From: Rhizobium sp. Root483D2
GTDB lineage: Bacteria > Pseudomonadota > Alphaproteobacteria > Rhizobiales > Rhizobiaceae
Length of the DNA: 64,000 nucleotides
Reading direction: 5' to 3'
NCBI RefSeq assembly: GCF_001426685.1
Contig: NZ_LMFB01000009.1
Location: 1-64,000 of the forward strand
Each line of letters starts with the position of its first letter. Position 1 is the stretch's first letter. Position numbers and translations under genes: made by a program. The notes beneath the pieces are model-generated. The model ran no database searches and was not told the DNA's origin. It was given only the letters and a program-made list of their open reading frames with translations. This document shows, piece after piece, positions 16,730-27,142 of the stretch.

Positions 16730-17689
16730 ATGTTGAAACTGACAAAGAGAATGCTGCTGGCCAGCTTCATCCTGGCTGCACCGGTCATGGCGCTGTCGAC
16801 AACGGCGGCATCGGCCGAAGGCCTGATTTCGATCATCGTCAACGACCCGTCGAACCCCTACTGGTTCACGGAAGGCGAAGTCGCCGCTGCGAAGGCCAAG
16901 GAACTCGGCTACACCGCAACGGTTGGCGCGTCCAAGGGCGACACCAACACCGAGAGCAACCTGATCGACACAGCGATCACCAACAAATCGGTGGCGATCA
17001 TTCTCGATCCGGCCAATGCAGACGGCTCGATCGGCGCGGTGAAGAAGGCGATTGCCGCCAACATCCCGGTGTTCCTCGTCAATGCCGAGATCAACCAGGA
17101 AGGCCTTGCCAAGGCACAGCTCGTTTCCAACAACGCGCAGGGCGCAGCCCTCGGTGCCCAGCAGTGGGTCCAGAGCATTGGCGAAAAGGGTAAATATGTC
17201 GAGCTCTTCGGCGCGCCCTCCGACAACAATGCGGCAACCCGCTCGAACGGTTACGAGACGGTTCTCAGCCAATATCCTGATCTCGAAAAGGTCGGCTCGC
17301 AGGTTGCCAACTGGGATCGTACACAGGGCCATGACAAGATGCAGAGCCTGCTCCAGGCAAACCCTGACGTTATCGGCCTGATCAGCGGCAATGACGAAAT
17401 GGCGCTGGGCGCGATTGCTGCGCTGAAGGAAGCCGGCAAGCTGGCCAACGTCAAGGTCGGCGGCTTCGATGGCTCCCCGGATGCCGTGGCTGCCATCAAG
17501 GCGGGCGAACTGGAATATACCGTGCTTCAGCCGGTCGCAGTCTTTTCGGCCGAAGCCGTCAAGCAGGCCGATTCCTTCATCAAGACGGGCAAGACCGGTG
17601 CTGCAACCGAAAAGCAGCTGTTCGATTGCCTGCTGATCACCAAGGACAATGTCGACAAGTACACAGCACCCTTCACACTCTCCGAGTAA
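16730..17689 (+). CDS. eryG: EryG, erythritol ABC transporter periplasmic binding protein
   Basis: The 319-residue RbsB-type binding protein has a signal peptide (MLKLTKRMLLASFILAAP, ending near ASA/EG at about 28-30). The mature domain begins GLISIIVNDPSNPYWFTEGE, the family pattern for the first ligand loop. GLISGNDEMALGAIAAL (about 224-240) is the RbsB hallmark. The ATG has an AAAGGGAGAG site. Two hairpins follow the stop, fitting the end of the transporter transcript. The ligand erythritol is inferred from the locus. Confidence 0.9.
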   Translation: MLKLTKRMLLASFILAAPVMALSTTAASAEGLISIIVNDPSNPYWFTEGEVAAAKAKELGYTATVGASKGDTNTESNLIDTAITNKSVAIILDPANADGSIGAVKKAIAANIPVFLVNAEINQEGLAKAQLVSNNAQGAALGAQQWVQSIGEKGKYVELFGAPSDNNAATRSNGYETVLSQYPDLEKVGSQVANWDRTQGHDKMQSLLQANPDVIGLISGNDEMALGAIAALKEAGKLANVKVGGFDGSPDAVAAIKAGELEYTVLQPVAVFSAEAVKQADSFIKTGKTGAATEKQLFDCLLITKDNVDKYTAPFTLSE

Positions 17690-17697
17690 CAACAGCT

Positions 17698-17763
17698 GAG
17701 GGCGCCTCCGGGCGCCCTCAATGTGCTGACGAAGTCATTGTCCCGGCATTTCGCCGGGACAAT
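17698..17763 (+). terminator. Two tandem hairpins after eryG
   Basis: The first hairpin (17698-17719) is a perfect 9-bp stem, GAGGGCGCC/GGCGCCCTC with loop TCCG. The second (17737-17763) is a perfect 11-bp stem, ATTGTCCCGGC/GCCGGGACAAT with a 5-nt loop. Neither is followed by a clear T-run, so they may act with Rho or protect the mRNA 3' end. Confidence 0.5.
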
Positions 17764-18090
17764 TATGCGATTGCCAGGTTGGCGTCATTACTGTGATTGT
17801 CACAGGATTCAAGGAAGCTTAAGTCTTTGAGCTGTAAGAGTCTTTTGACCCGACAGGTGCCGGGGAGAGTGGGGTATCGCCCTCGAAAGACAATCTTGTT
17901 CGGAGTTTGCCGGCAGCGTCCGGCAGCCTTACTTCCATATCCGGCACTGGGCCTAAGGCCCCTATTTAAAATTTCCGCGAAAATACAACAGTCCTTGACG
18001 TTAATTTCACACTCAAATACGATACCAATCAAGAATAGCGTCGTACTGTGTGATGAATCGGCCTATCGGCGCCCAATGACGAGGAACATT
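17764..18090 (+). promoter_or_regulatory. Intergenic control region of the second polyol module, with promoter at 17995-18023
   Basis: TTGACG (17995-18000), a 17-nt spacer and TACGAT (18018-18023) make a good sigma-70 promoter 68 nt before the kinase start. A small perfect dyad CTGTGA-TTG-TCACAG lies at 17791-17805. TTCACAC within the promoter spacer resembles the ATCACAC repeats of the eryD promoter. No gene is supported here; the long frame starting at 17797 reads through the promoter and has no ribosome site at its start. Confidence 0.5.
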
Positions 18091-19626
18091 ATGGCGAGCC
18101 TGCTGGGGATCGACAACGGCCTGACTGTGACGAAGGCTGTTATCTTTGATAGGGATGGCACGCAGCTTTCGGTCGCCCGGCGCCGTGTCCCGCAATCCAT
18201 GCCACAGGCGCGCTTCGTTGAACGCGATATGGCGGTACTTTGGCAGGCAACGGCCGCAGCAATCCGGGAAGCGATCGCGCTGAGCGGCAGGCCGCCATCG
18301 GACATCAAGGCCGTTGCCGCGACGGCGCATGGCGACGGGCTCTATCTTCTCGACGATGAAAAGCAGCCCCTGGGGCCGGGGATCTTGTCGCTCGATAGCC
18401 GCGCCGGTGGCATCATCGATGCGTGGTCCGGCGGCACTCTGTTCACCGAAGCGCTGGCGCTGACCGGCCAGATCCCGCACGTTTCCGCGCCCTCCGCCCT
18501 GCTCGCCTGGATCAAGCAGCATGAGCCGGAGCGGTACCGGCGCATCCGCCATGTGTTGGGTTGCAAGGATTGGCTGCGCTTTTGCCTCACCGGCGCGATC
18601 GGAACGGATCGGACGGAAGCCAGCACGTCTTTTACTGATGTTCACACCCAGACTTTTTCTGCCGACGCCATGCGCCTGTTTGGCCTTGAGGATGTGTTCG
18701 ACGCTTTGCCGCCCATGGCCCATTCCGCCGAAGTCGCGGGAGCTGTGACTGCTGATGCCGCAGCCTTGACAGGACTTGCCGCCGGCACGCCCGTTGCCTT
18801 CGGCCTGCATGACGTCACCGCTTCTGCGCTCGGGATCCGCGGCCATGCGGATGGGGTGATCAGCATCGTGGCGGGCACCTATTCGATCAACCAGGTGGTC
18901 TCCACGGATGTGCGTGTCGATCCCCGCTGGTTCTGCCGCAATGCGATTGACGCCGGGCGCTGGAACAATATGGCGATTTCACCGGCCTCCGCTGCCAATT
19001 ACGACTGGTTCCTCGATACGCTGTGCCGGAAAGACCAGGACGCTGCGACTGAAAACGGCGCGTCGATCCATCAGACTTTGGCGCATGAGATCGACGCCGC
19101 CTTGCAAAGACCATCGACCATCCTCTTCCATCCCTACCTCTTCGGCTCACCGCACGGAAATAGTGCCAGCGGCAGTTTCCTGGGGCTGCATGGCTGGCAC
19201 GATCGCGGCGATATGCTGAAAGCTGTTCTGGAAGGCATCGCCTTCAATCATCGCACCCATATCGATGCGCTGCGCGACGGCTTTGCCATCAACGAAGCCC
19301 GCCTCACCGGCGGCGCATCGCGCAACCCGGCCTTTGCGCAGATGTTTGCCGATATTCTGGGAATGCCGGTTCTGGTGACAGCGACCGACGAGGCAGCGGC
19401 ATTCGGTGCGGCCCTGTGCGCCGGTGCAGCCGTCGGCCTTTACGCCTCGGTTCAAGACGACCCGCGCGACCTCGCTGCGACCGGAAGAAAATACCTGCCC
19501 GACCCTTCCCGCAGCGCGGAATTTGATCGCCGCTTCTCGCTCTATTGCCGGATTGCTGAAACACTGAAGCCGGTCTGGCCGGATATCGAGCAGCTGGCCG
19601 AAACAACCGGGGGAGACGGCGCGTGA
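18091..19626 (+). CDS. FGGY-family carbohydrate kinase, second polyol kinase (substrate unknown)
   Basis: The 511-residue kinase has the two-domain FGGY layout. It starts MASLLGIDNGLTVTKAVIFD with the phosphate-1 loop IDNG where sugar kinases usually have DxGT, followed by AATAHGDGLYLL and a C-terminal LTGGASRNPAFAQMFADIL. The ATG has a GAGGAA site. Its stop overlaps the GTG of the DeoR gene by 4 nt. With the DeoR regulator and the FAD dehydrogenase it copies the eryA/eryB logic: a kinase followed by a polyol-phosphate oxidase. The locus behind eryEFG suggests another short polyol taken up by the same importer, but nothing in the sequence fixes the substrate. XylB/LyxK-like pentulose kinase is the alternative. 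Confidence 0.85.
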   Translation: MASLLGIDNGLTVTKAVIFDRDGTQLSVARRRVPQSMPQARFVERDMAVLWQATAAAIREAIALSGRPPSDIKAVAATAHGDGLYLLDDEKQPLGPGILSLDSRAGGIIDAWSGGTLFTEALALTGQIPHVSAPSALLAWIKQHEPERYRRIRHVLGCKDWLRFCLTGAIGTDRTEASTSFTDVHTQTFSADAMRLFGLEDVFDALPPMAHSAEVAGAVTADAAALTGLAAGTPVAFGLHDVTASALGIRGHADGVISIVAGTYSINQVVSTDVRVDPRWFCRNAIDAGRWNNMAISPASAANYDWFLDTLCRKDQDAATENGASIHQTLAHEIDAALQRPSTILFHPYLFGSPHGNSASGSFLGLHGWHDRGDMLKAVLEGIAFNHRTHIDALRDGFAINEARLTGGASRNPAFAQMFADILGMPVLVTATDEAAAFGAALCAGAAVGLYASVQDDPRDLAATGRKYLPDPSRSAEFDRRFSLYCRIAETLKPVWPDIEQLAETTGGDGA

Positions 19627-20399
19627 TCAAGGCAGACGAACGGCGCGAAGAAATTGCCAACTATGTCATCAAGCTCGGCCAGGTGCGGCTTGACGATCTG
19701 GCCGAGCATTTCGGCGTGTCGCGCATGACCATTCATCGCCATATCGACCATCTGGCGCAACAGGGCGTTCTGCGCAAGCTGCATGGCGCGGTCACCGCAC
19801 AGCCATCCGGCGTCTATGAAAGCGCCTTCCGCTACCGCATGACAGTTGGGACGGCCGAAAAGGCAGCGCTGGCGCGCGCGGCTCTCGACTATATCGAAGC
19901 CGGCCAGGTCATCATGCTCGATGATTCCACCACGACCTGCGCCATCGCCCCGCTTTTGCAGGATATCAAGCCGCTGACCGTGATCAGCAACAGTCTGTCG
20001 GCTGCGGCCTTGCTGACAACTGCCGATGATATCGATTTCATCTGTCTTGGCGGCCAGTATCACCGGACATACAATGCCTATATCGGCATCGTCTGCGAAA
20101 ACGCTGTGTCGCGGCTGCGCGCCAATGTCCTCTTCTGCTCGGTCTCCGCCATCACCGGCACGACCACCTACATTCAGGACCCGCAGGTGGTGCGCGTCAA
20201 GCAGGCGATGATGGCGGCGTCCAACCAGCGCATCCTGCTCGTCGATCACTCCAAGTTCAACAATGTCGCTCTGCATGCGCTGGATGAACTCACCGCGTTC
20301 GACACCGTTCTGGTGACTGACGGTATCAGCGACGCGCAAGCGCAAAAACTCGAACAGGCGGGCGTCCGCCTGCGCGTCGTCAGGACAGCCCAAGCATGA
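19623..20399 (+). CDS. DeoR/GlpR-family transcriptional regulator
   Basis: The 258-residue protein has a winged HTH (VRLDDLAEHFGVSRMTIHRHIDHL, about 21-44) and a DeoR sensor domain (VIMLDDSTTTCAIAPLL, about 97-113; later NQRILLVDHSKF), which binds phosphorylated sugars in this family. It starts with GTG inside the kinase stop, and its own stop overlaps the next start by 4 nt, so all three genes are translationally coupled. It probably senses the phosphorylated product of the kinase and controls the promoter at 17995-18023; this is inference from position. Confidence 0.87.
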   Translation: MIKADERREEIANYVIKLGQVRLDDLAEHFGVSRMTIHRHIDHLAQQGVLRKLHGAVTAQPSGVYESAFRYRMTVGTAEKAALARAALDYIEAGQVIMLDDSTTTCAIAPLLQDIKPLTVISNSLSAAALLTTADDIDFICLGGQYHRTYNAYIGIVCENAVSRLRANVLFCSVSAITGTTTYIQDPQVVRVKQAMMAASNQRILLVDHSKFNNVALHALDELTAFDTVLVTDGISDAQAQKLEQAGVRLRVVRTAQA

Positions 20400-22111
20400 C
20401 CCAATTGCAAAACGAAACATCGCCACACCCGGCCGATCGCCTCACCGCGCTCGGCAAAGAGGCGGATTTTGATGTCGTTATTTTTGGCGCCGGGATCAAT
20501 GGCGCCGGCCTGTTTCGCGATCTCTGCGCGCAGGGGCTGAAATGCCTGATCGTGGACAAGGGGGATTTCGGCTCCGGCACCAGTGCTGCACCGTCGCGGC
20601 TGATCCATGGCGGCCTGAAATATCTGGAGACTGGTGAATTCGGCCTTGTTGCGCAATCGACGCTCGAGCGTAACCTGCTCTTGAAGAACGCCCCCCACTA
20701 TGTCAGCCCGCTGCCGACGCTGATCCCGATCTTTTCCTGGTTCAACGGCATAAGTGCCGCCTTGCGCACATTGTTCGGCTCGACCAGCGCGCCGCGCAGC
20801 CGTGGCGCTGTTCTCGTCAAGATCGGATTAGCGCTCTACGATTTCTACGGTTCGCGCGACCGTGTCATGCCGCGCCACCGGCTGGTCGGGCGTAGCCGCG
20901 CGCTGCGGGAAATGCCGGTCCTGACCAAGTCAATCGTGGCCGCAGGAACCTATTACGACGCCAAAATCAGCCATCCCGAGCGGCTCGTTCTTGAGTTAAT
21001 TGGCGATGGGCTGGCGGCCAGCACACCATCTGCGGCAGCCAATTACGCCACGCTGATATCGGCCTCAACCGGTATCCTGACCTTCCAGACCGAAAAGCAC
21101 GGTACATTTTCGGTGCGGCCGAAACTGGTTATCAACGGCGCTGGCCCATGGATCGACGATGTGAATGCTGCACTCGGTGCGCCCTCCAAGATGATCGGCG
21201 GCACCAAGGGATCGCATATTCTTCTGAAGAACGACGAATTGGTGCGTCATCTCGCCGGCCGCATGGTCTATTTCGAGGCTGATGACGGCCGCATCTGCCT
21301 GGTGTTCGACTATCTCGGCCGCGCGCTTGTCGGATCGACCGATACCAAGGCTGATAATCCCGATACGGTTCGCTGCGAGCAGGATGAAGTCGAGTATTTC
21401 CTGGCGAGTGTGCGTGCGCTGATGCCGGGCGTCAAAGTCGATCGCGACCAGATCGTCTATGCCTATAGCGGCATACGCCCCCTGCCCGCCTCCGACGCGT
21501 CGATCGCCGGCCTCATCAGCCGCGACCATTCGGCGCCGGTGACCGAGCCGGATCCGACACGTCCTTTTGCGATCATATCGCTGATTGGCGGCAAATGGAC
21601 CACCTTCCGGGGCTTTGCGGAGGAAGTTGCCGATACTGTGCTCAAGCGGCTCGGCCGCACCCGCGCTGTCAGCACCCGCGCAATGCCGATCGGCGGCGGC
21701 AGGGATTTTCCAGCGGATGCAAAAGCGCGGTCGCAATGGCTGGCGCTGGCATCGTCCTCTTGCGCAACCGATCTGCCGCGGATCGACACGCTTTTGACCC
21801 GCTACGGCACGCGGGCGCTACAGGTCGCACGGCACCAAAGCGACTGGAGCGATGCCGACCGGCTGCCGGATTCGCATGATTATGGCCTGGCGGAAATCGA
21901 CTATATCGTGCGCCACGAGTGTGTCGAACATCTGGCTGATGTCGTGATGCGCCGCACGACCCTTGCCGTCACCGGCTCCCTGACACGACGGGATCTCCAC
22001 GCCATCGCCCCCGTTATCGCGAAGGCGCGGGGTTGGAGCAGCGAGCGCACAGATGCGGAACTTGAAGCGACCGTTACGCAGCTCAAGGCCAGAAATCTGA
22101 TGCGTCTATAG
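20396..22111 (+). CDS. FAD-dependent glycerol-3-phosphate/polyol-phosphate dehydrogenase (GlpD family)
   Basis: The 571-residue protein has the FAD motif VVIFGAGINGAGLFRDL (about 28-44), then GSGTSAAPSRLIHGGLKYLETGEF and a C-terminal GlpD helical domain. It is longer than EryB (507) because of an extra N-terminal stretch of about 20 residues and an insertion near 118-140 that includes a short hydrophobic part. It is coupled to the DeoR gene by a 4-nt overlap and is the last gene of the module. It may oxidise the phosphorylated polyol made by the FGGY kinase. A plain glycerol-3-phosphate dehydrogenase remains possible, but no glycerol transport genes lie nearby. Confidence 0.83.
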   Translation: MTQLQNETSPHPADRLTALGKEADFDVVIFGAGINGAGLFRDLCAQGLKCLIVDKGDFGSGTSAAPSRLIHGGLKYLETGEFGLVAQSTLERNLLLKNAPHYVSPLPTLIPIFSWFNGISAALRTLFGSTSAPRSRGAVLVKIGLALYDFYGSRDRVMPRHRLVGRSRALREMPVLTKSIVAAGTYYDAKISHPERLVLELIGDGLAASTPSAAANYATLISASTGILTFQTEKHGTFSVRPKLVINGAGPWIDDVNAALGAPSKMIGGTKGSHILLKNDELVRHLAGRMVYFEADDGRICLVFDYLGRALVGSTDTKADNPDTVRCEQDEVEYFLASVRALMPGVKVDRDQIVYAYSGIRPLPASDASIAGLISRDHSAPVTEPDPTRPFAIISLIGGKWTTFRGFAEEVADTVLKRLGRTRAVSTRAMPIGGGRDFPADAKARSQWLALASSSCATDLPRIDTLLTRYGTRALQVARHQSDWSDADRLPDSHDYGLAEIDYIVRHECVEHLADVVMRRTTLAVTGSLTRRDLHAIAPVIAKARGWSSERTDAELEATVTQLKARNLMRL

Positions 22112-22159
22112 AGGATTGGGATCCTCGCCGTGTCGCCACGGACATAACCAAGGAGTCAC

Positions 22160-22185
22160 AAAAAGGGGCCCGGTTGCCGGACCCC
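22160..22185 (-). terminator. Rho-independent terminator of groESL
   Basis: On the minus strand a 9-bp stem GGGGTCCGG/CCGGGCCCC (one G-U pair) with a CAA loop is followed directly by TTTTTG. It lies 41 nt past the groEL stop and also separates groEL from the convergent gene ending at 22111. Confidence 0.8.
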
Positions 22186-22225
22186 TCCTGATTTCTGCTG
22201 CAGGCATTGTCGAAACGAAAATGCG

Positions 22226-23917
<1,692 letters not shown>

Positions 23918-24214
23918 TCAGCCGATAACACCCATGATGTCGGCTTCCTTCATGATCAGAAGGTCTTCGCCGTTGAGCTTGACTTCGGTGCCCGACCACT
24001 TGCCGAACAGGATGCGGTCGCCGGCCTTGACGTCGAGCGCGATGATCTTGCCGGCCTCGTCACGGGTTCCGGTGCCAACGGCGACGATTTCGCCTTCCTG
24101 CGGCTTTTCCTTGGCGGTATCTGGAATGATGATGCCGCCCTTGGTCTTTGCTTCGGCTTCGATACGGCGCACGACGACGCGGTCGTGCAGCGGACGGAAA
24201 TTGGTATCAGCCAT
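23918..24214 (-). CDS. groES: GroES co-chaperonin (10 kDa)
   Basis: The 98-residue protein starts [21 protein letters not shown], has the mobile loop [15 protein letters not shown] (about 24-38) that contacts GroEL, and ends [13 protein letters not shown]. An in-frame extension to 24313 would run through the CIRCE element and is not credible. It is the first gene of the bicistronic groES-groEL operon. Confidence 0.97.
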   Translation of the reverse strand: MADTNFRPLHDRVVVRRIEAEAKTKGGIIIPDTAKEKPQEGEIVAVGTGTRDEAGKIIALDVKAGDRILFGKWSGTEVKLNGEDLLIMKEADIMGVIG

Positions 24215-24265
24215 GTCTATATTCCTTTTGGGCGCAGCCGGATGGCGTCTCCCCTGCGAGATGAA

Positions 24266-24290
24266 TAGCACTCTCCATCTGGGAGTGCCA
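24266..24290 (-). promoter_or_regulatory. CIRCE operator (HrcA-binding) upstream of groES
   Basis: TAGCACTC, a 9-nt spacer and GAGTGCCA (24266-24290) match the CIRCE inverted repeat with one arm mismatch at its outer end. It is 52 nt before the groES start, in the 5' untranslated region. A CTTGGC box just upstream on the minus strand (near 24309) could be part of a heat-shock sigma-32 promoter, but I cannot define its -10 with confidence. HrcA repression with heat induction is expected. Confidence 0.88.
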
Positions 24291-24407
24291 GCATTCAATG
24301 CTCCCGCTGCCAAGAATTACAATTCCTGTGTGCTCGAATAATTAAAACATAAATCCGGTTTTCTGTGTTAAAGGATCGAATATCCGATTTATCACGGGAG
24401 TCCGGCG

Positions 24408-24527
24408 ATGAAATCACTCTTCGATTCCATTTACCAGTTTCAATATGTGCTTTTCTTCATCCGGTGGACGCTGACTTTGTCTTTGGTTCTCTGCGCCTAT
24501 ATCGCGTTTTCCAGTGCGTATTTCTAG
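24408..24527 (+). CDS. Small membrane protein, 39 residues
   Basis: The ATG at 24408 is preceded by GGGAG at 7-nt spacing. The product begins MKSLFDSIYQFQYVLFF and has one continuous hydrophobic segment from about residue 13 to 37, ending just before the stop. It is too short for standard gene finders. I recognise no family. It is divergent from groES and 194 nt from its start, so a shared stress-responsive control region is possible. An overlapping 88-codon frame at 24365 lacks a ribosome site. Confidence 0.5.
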   Translation: MKSLFDSIYQFQYVLFFIRWTLTLSLVLCAYIAFSSAYF

Positions 24528-24611
24528 CCAGACAGCGCGTTTCAACTTGGTTTTCATCACGAAAACACCAGCTCCCGACCTTCCGGAGCCAAGCCCCGAA
24601 AGACCAGAAAC

Positions 24612-24725
24612 ATGATCAAATTTCGCCCTAAGACTGAAGCCGAGCTGAAGCAGGAAGACGTTCCAGCGCCAGACAAGCCAGTCACCGTCAAGCCTGCAGA
24701 TCCGAAGAAGCGCGCGAGCGACTGA
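24612..24725 (+). CDS. Small hydrophilic protein, 37 residues, hypothetical
   Basis: The ATG at 24612 opens a 37-codon frame starting MIKFRPKTEAELKQED and rich in Lys, Asp, Glu and Pro. The composition is that of a disordered, charged peptide. The ribosome site (GAAAGACCAG) is weak. I recognise no family. It lies between two other small genes on the same strand and may be part of a small-gene cluster next to groESL. Confidence 0.35.
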   Translation: MIKFRPKTEAELKQEDVPAPDKPVTVKPADPKKRASD

Positions 24726-24833
24726 AGACCCGGTCTCCCGTCAAAGGGCTGCAATGCTGGGCCGGGAAGCACCGCAGACACTCCACATCTATGACAGGCC
24801 CAGCGGCTTGGCATGCACCAAAAAGGAAATTTC

Positions 24834-25058
24834 ATGAACGTTGATTTTGCCATTACCGGACGCTTTGTGCACGAGATCAAAGCGGTCCTCCAATCCGTGG
24901 GGATCAACGAAGGGACGGAGTATGATGCGGTGCCCTTCAGCCCCGCAAGCCGCGCAACCGGCCACCACACTTTTGCATTTCACAACAAGCAGTCCGCAAC
25001 ACAGGCTGCGGCGACCTGGGAAGCGCATGTCAAGCAGCGCGTGCTCCTGCAGCGTTGA
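24834..25058 (+). CDS. Hypothetical protein, 74 residues
   Basis: The ATG at 24834 has an AAAAGGAAA site at good spacing; an in-frame ATG at 24813 has none. The product starts MNVDFAITGRFVHEIKAVLQ and contains ATGHHTFAFHNKQSATQAA. No signal peptide or membrane segment is seen, so it is probably a small soluble cytoplasmic protein. I do not recognise the family. It ends 61 nt before the convergent permease stop at 25120. Confidence 0.6.
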   Translation: MNVDFAITGRFVHEIKAVLQSVGINEGTEYDAVPFSPASRATGHHTFAFHNKQSATQAAATWEAHVKQRVLLQR

Positions 25059-25119
25059 TGGACCGATGCCGCCGGTGAAGACATCGGCAGAATGACGGGG
25101 TGTCAGGACAGCTCGGCTG

Positions 25120-25920
25120 TCACCCCTTGGACTTTGGCGCAACTGCCAGCGACAGGATCATGAACAGCGTTGCCAGCAGCATGAGAATGCCGGCGGCCGC
25201 CAGAATAGCCGGGGTCATCTGTTCGCGGATCATCGTGAACATTTCACGCGGCAAGGTGCGCTGACCGGGCCCTGCAACGAACAGCGTGACCACCACCTCA
25301 TCCAGCGACGTGGCAAAGGCGAAGAGGCCGCCGGACATCATGCCGGGCGCAATGACCGGAAGCGTGATCCTGCGGAACGTCATTGCCGGGGTGGCACCAA
25401 GACTTGCGGCAGCCTGAAGCAGCCGCCGGTCGAATGAGGCGAGTGCGGCACCAGTGGACACCACGACGAACGGCACTGCAAGTGTCGTGTGGGCGAGGAT
25501 CAGCCCGGTCATTGTTCCCGTCAGCCCCATCCTTGCAAAGACGAAATAGATGCCGACGCCGATTACCACGGCAGGCAGGATCATTGGCGCGACCAGCAGG
25601 AATTCGATCAGCCTGCGGCAGGCAAGTCCGGGCTGGGAAAGCCCGGTGGCGGCGGCACTGCCGAGAATTACGGACAGGACTGTCGATGCGACGCCGACGA
25701 TGAGGCTGTTTGTCAGGGCCGTCATCCAGCGGGGAGAGTTGATGAACTCCGCGTACCAGTCCAGCGTCCAGCCGCTCACCAGAACGGTGATGTATTTATC
25801 CTGACTGAACGACAACACCAGCACGAGGACAACGGGCGCTGCCAGAAAAACCAGCACCAGCCAGCCGAACATGGCGTTAAGACGATCAATCAGCGGCGTT
25901 TTTTTCCTGGACTTGATCAT
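25120..25920 (-). CDS. Spermidine/putrescine-type ABC transporter permease (PotC-like)
   Basis: The 266-residue permease has six predicted membrane segments and the EAA-type loop of the PotC group (AAASLGATPAMTFRRITLPVIAPG, around residue 175-198). The ATG at 25918-25920 overlaps the stop of the preceding permease by 4 nt and has a GGGAGG site; a longer frame to 26412 is a shadow. It is the last gene of the ATPase, binding protein, permease, permease unit. The substrate is probably a polyamine or another small cation, but this transporter class also carries other compounds. Confidence 0.88.
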   Translation of the reverse strand: MIKSRKKTPLIDRLNAMFGWLVLVFLAAPVVLVLVLSFSQDKYITVLVSGWTLDWYAEFINSPRWMTALTNSLIVGVASTVLSVILGSAAATGLSQPGLACRRLIEFLLVAPMILPAVVIGVGIYFVFARMGLTGTMTGLILAHTTLAVPFVVVSTGAALASFDRRLLQAAASLGATPAMTFRRITLPVIAPGMMSGGLFAFATSLDEVVVTLFVAGPGQRTLPREMFTMIREQMTPAILAAAGILMLLATLFMILSLAVAPKSKG

Positions 25921-27107
25921 CGGGCACCTCCCTGAAAGCGGCGGCTGAGGCTTGTCTGGAGCAGATAGAGCAGTCCGGTGGCAATGAGCAGAATGACGCT
26001 GAGCGCCGCCGCCATGCCCCAGTTCTGCGTGGCGGTGGTGAACTGTGCGATATAGTAACTGATCATCTGGTCGGCCGGCCCGCCGAGCAAAGCGGGGGTG
26101 ATGTAGAACCCGAGCGTGACGATGAACACCATCAGGCTTCCGGCCATCACGCCGGGCATGATCTGCGGCAGATAGACTTTCAACAATGTCATGACAGGTC
26201 CGGCCCCCAGCGACGACGCCGCCATCAGCAGCCGTTGATCGACGGAGCGCATCGATGCCAGCAGCGGAAAGATCATGAAAAGCAGCATGACATGCGCCAT
26301 GGCGACGATCACCGCGCCGCGATTGTACATGAGCGAGAGCGGGGCTTCGATGATGCCGAGCGACAGCAGAACCTGATTGATCGCGCCCCTGTCCTGAAGA
26401 ATGATCATCCATGCGGTGTTGCGCACCAGTGCCGCCGTCCAGAAAGGCAGGAGCACGAAAAGCAAGAGGATATTGCGCAGCCGGTCAGATTGCCGCGCAA
26501 GGTAAGAGCACAGCGGAAAGGCCAGGAAAAGGCAAGCCACGGTGACGACGATGGCCATGACGAAGGTCCGGGCGATGATGCCGGTGTAAAGGCCGCGGTT
26601 GGAACCGTCCTGAAGACCTGTCTGGTAGTCGCGTTTCTTGTCGATGGCAGCCAGCAGAAAGTAATCCGTCACCGGCCCGACGGCGCGCTTCATGGCCTGC
26701 CAGGTCTCGCGGTTCTGCCAGAGTGGATCGTTGAAGGCTGTGGCCGGATCTGTCTTCAGCTTTCGCTTGGTGCTGGTCAGCAGGCTGCGAAAACCTGAAC
26801 CCTCATAGGAAAGCCTGCGGGCCACAGCTGCAAGTTTCTGCGGCTCCACTTGATCGAGGTCTGCGCGGGCCGCATCCAGTAGCGAGGACGGCGGAGCGCT
26901 TTTACCATCCCAGGCAGCAAGCGCTCCGCTCAAATTCGGCAGGGTTTCCACCAGTTCCGGATCGGACACGGACCGGGTGAGAATGAAACCGAGCGGTATA
27001 GCAAAGGTGAGGAGCAAGAGCAGCGCGAGCGGTGCGATCAGGGCGTAGGCCTTGAGCTGCGCCCGCCGGCGGATATTGGCGTTGCTATCCGTGATCACAC
27101 TGCCCAT
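25917..27107 (-). CDS. Spermidine/putrescine-type ABC transporter permease (PotB-like) with large periplasmic insert
   Basis: The product has 396 residues, about 100 longer than typical PotB. The extra length is a hydrophilic stretch between membrane segments 1 and 2 (about residues 45-150), placed in the periplasm by the usual topology. The C-terminal part has the normal PotB EAA loop (AASSLGAGPVMTLLKVYLPQIMPG). The ATG at 27107 has a GGGGAG site at 8-nt spacing, better than the TTG at 27113. The insert is a feature of a subset of these permeases; its role is unknown to me. Confidence 0.87.
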   Translation of the reverse strand: MGSVITDSNANIRRRAQLKAYALIAPLALLLLLTFAIPLGFILTRSVSDPELVETLPNLSGALAAWDGKSAPPSSLLDAARADLDQVEPQKLAAVARRLSYEGSGFRSLLTSTKRKLKTDPATAFNDPLWQNRETWQAMKRAVGPVTDYFLLAAIDKKRDYQTGLQDGSNRGLYTGIIARTFVMAIVVTVACLFLAFPLCSYLARQSDRLRNILLLFVLLPFWTAALVRNTAWMIILQDRGAINQVLLSLGIIEAPLSLMYNRGAVIVAMAHVMLLFMIFPLLASMRSVDQRLLMAASSLGAGPVMTLLKVYLPQIMPGVMAGSLMVFIVTLGFYITPALLGGPADQMISYYIAQFTTATQNWGMAAALSVILLIATGLLYLLQTSLSRRFQGGAR

Positions 27108-27142
27108 TGTCAAATCTCCCCGATCTCTGCGTGACTATCCGA

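Noticed and set aside
16598..17692. 364-codon minus-strand frame over eryG
   Set aside because: Mirrors eryG, which has a signal peptide, family motifs and a good ribosome site.
17791..17805. CTGTGA-TTG-TCACAG as a CRP site
   Set aside because: The 3-nt spacing is too short for the TGTGA-N6-TCACA CRP consensus; noted only as a dyad.
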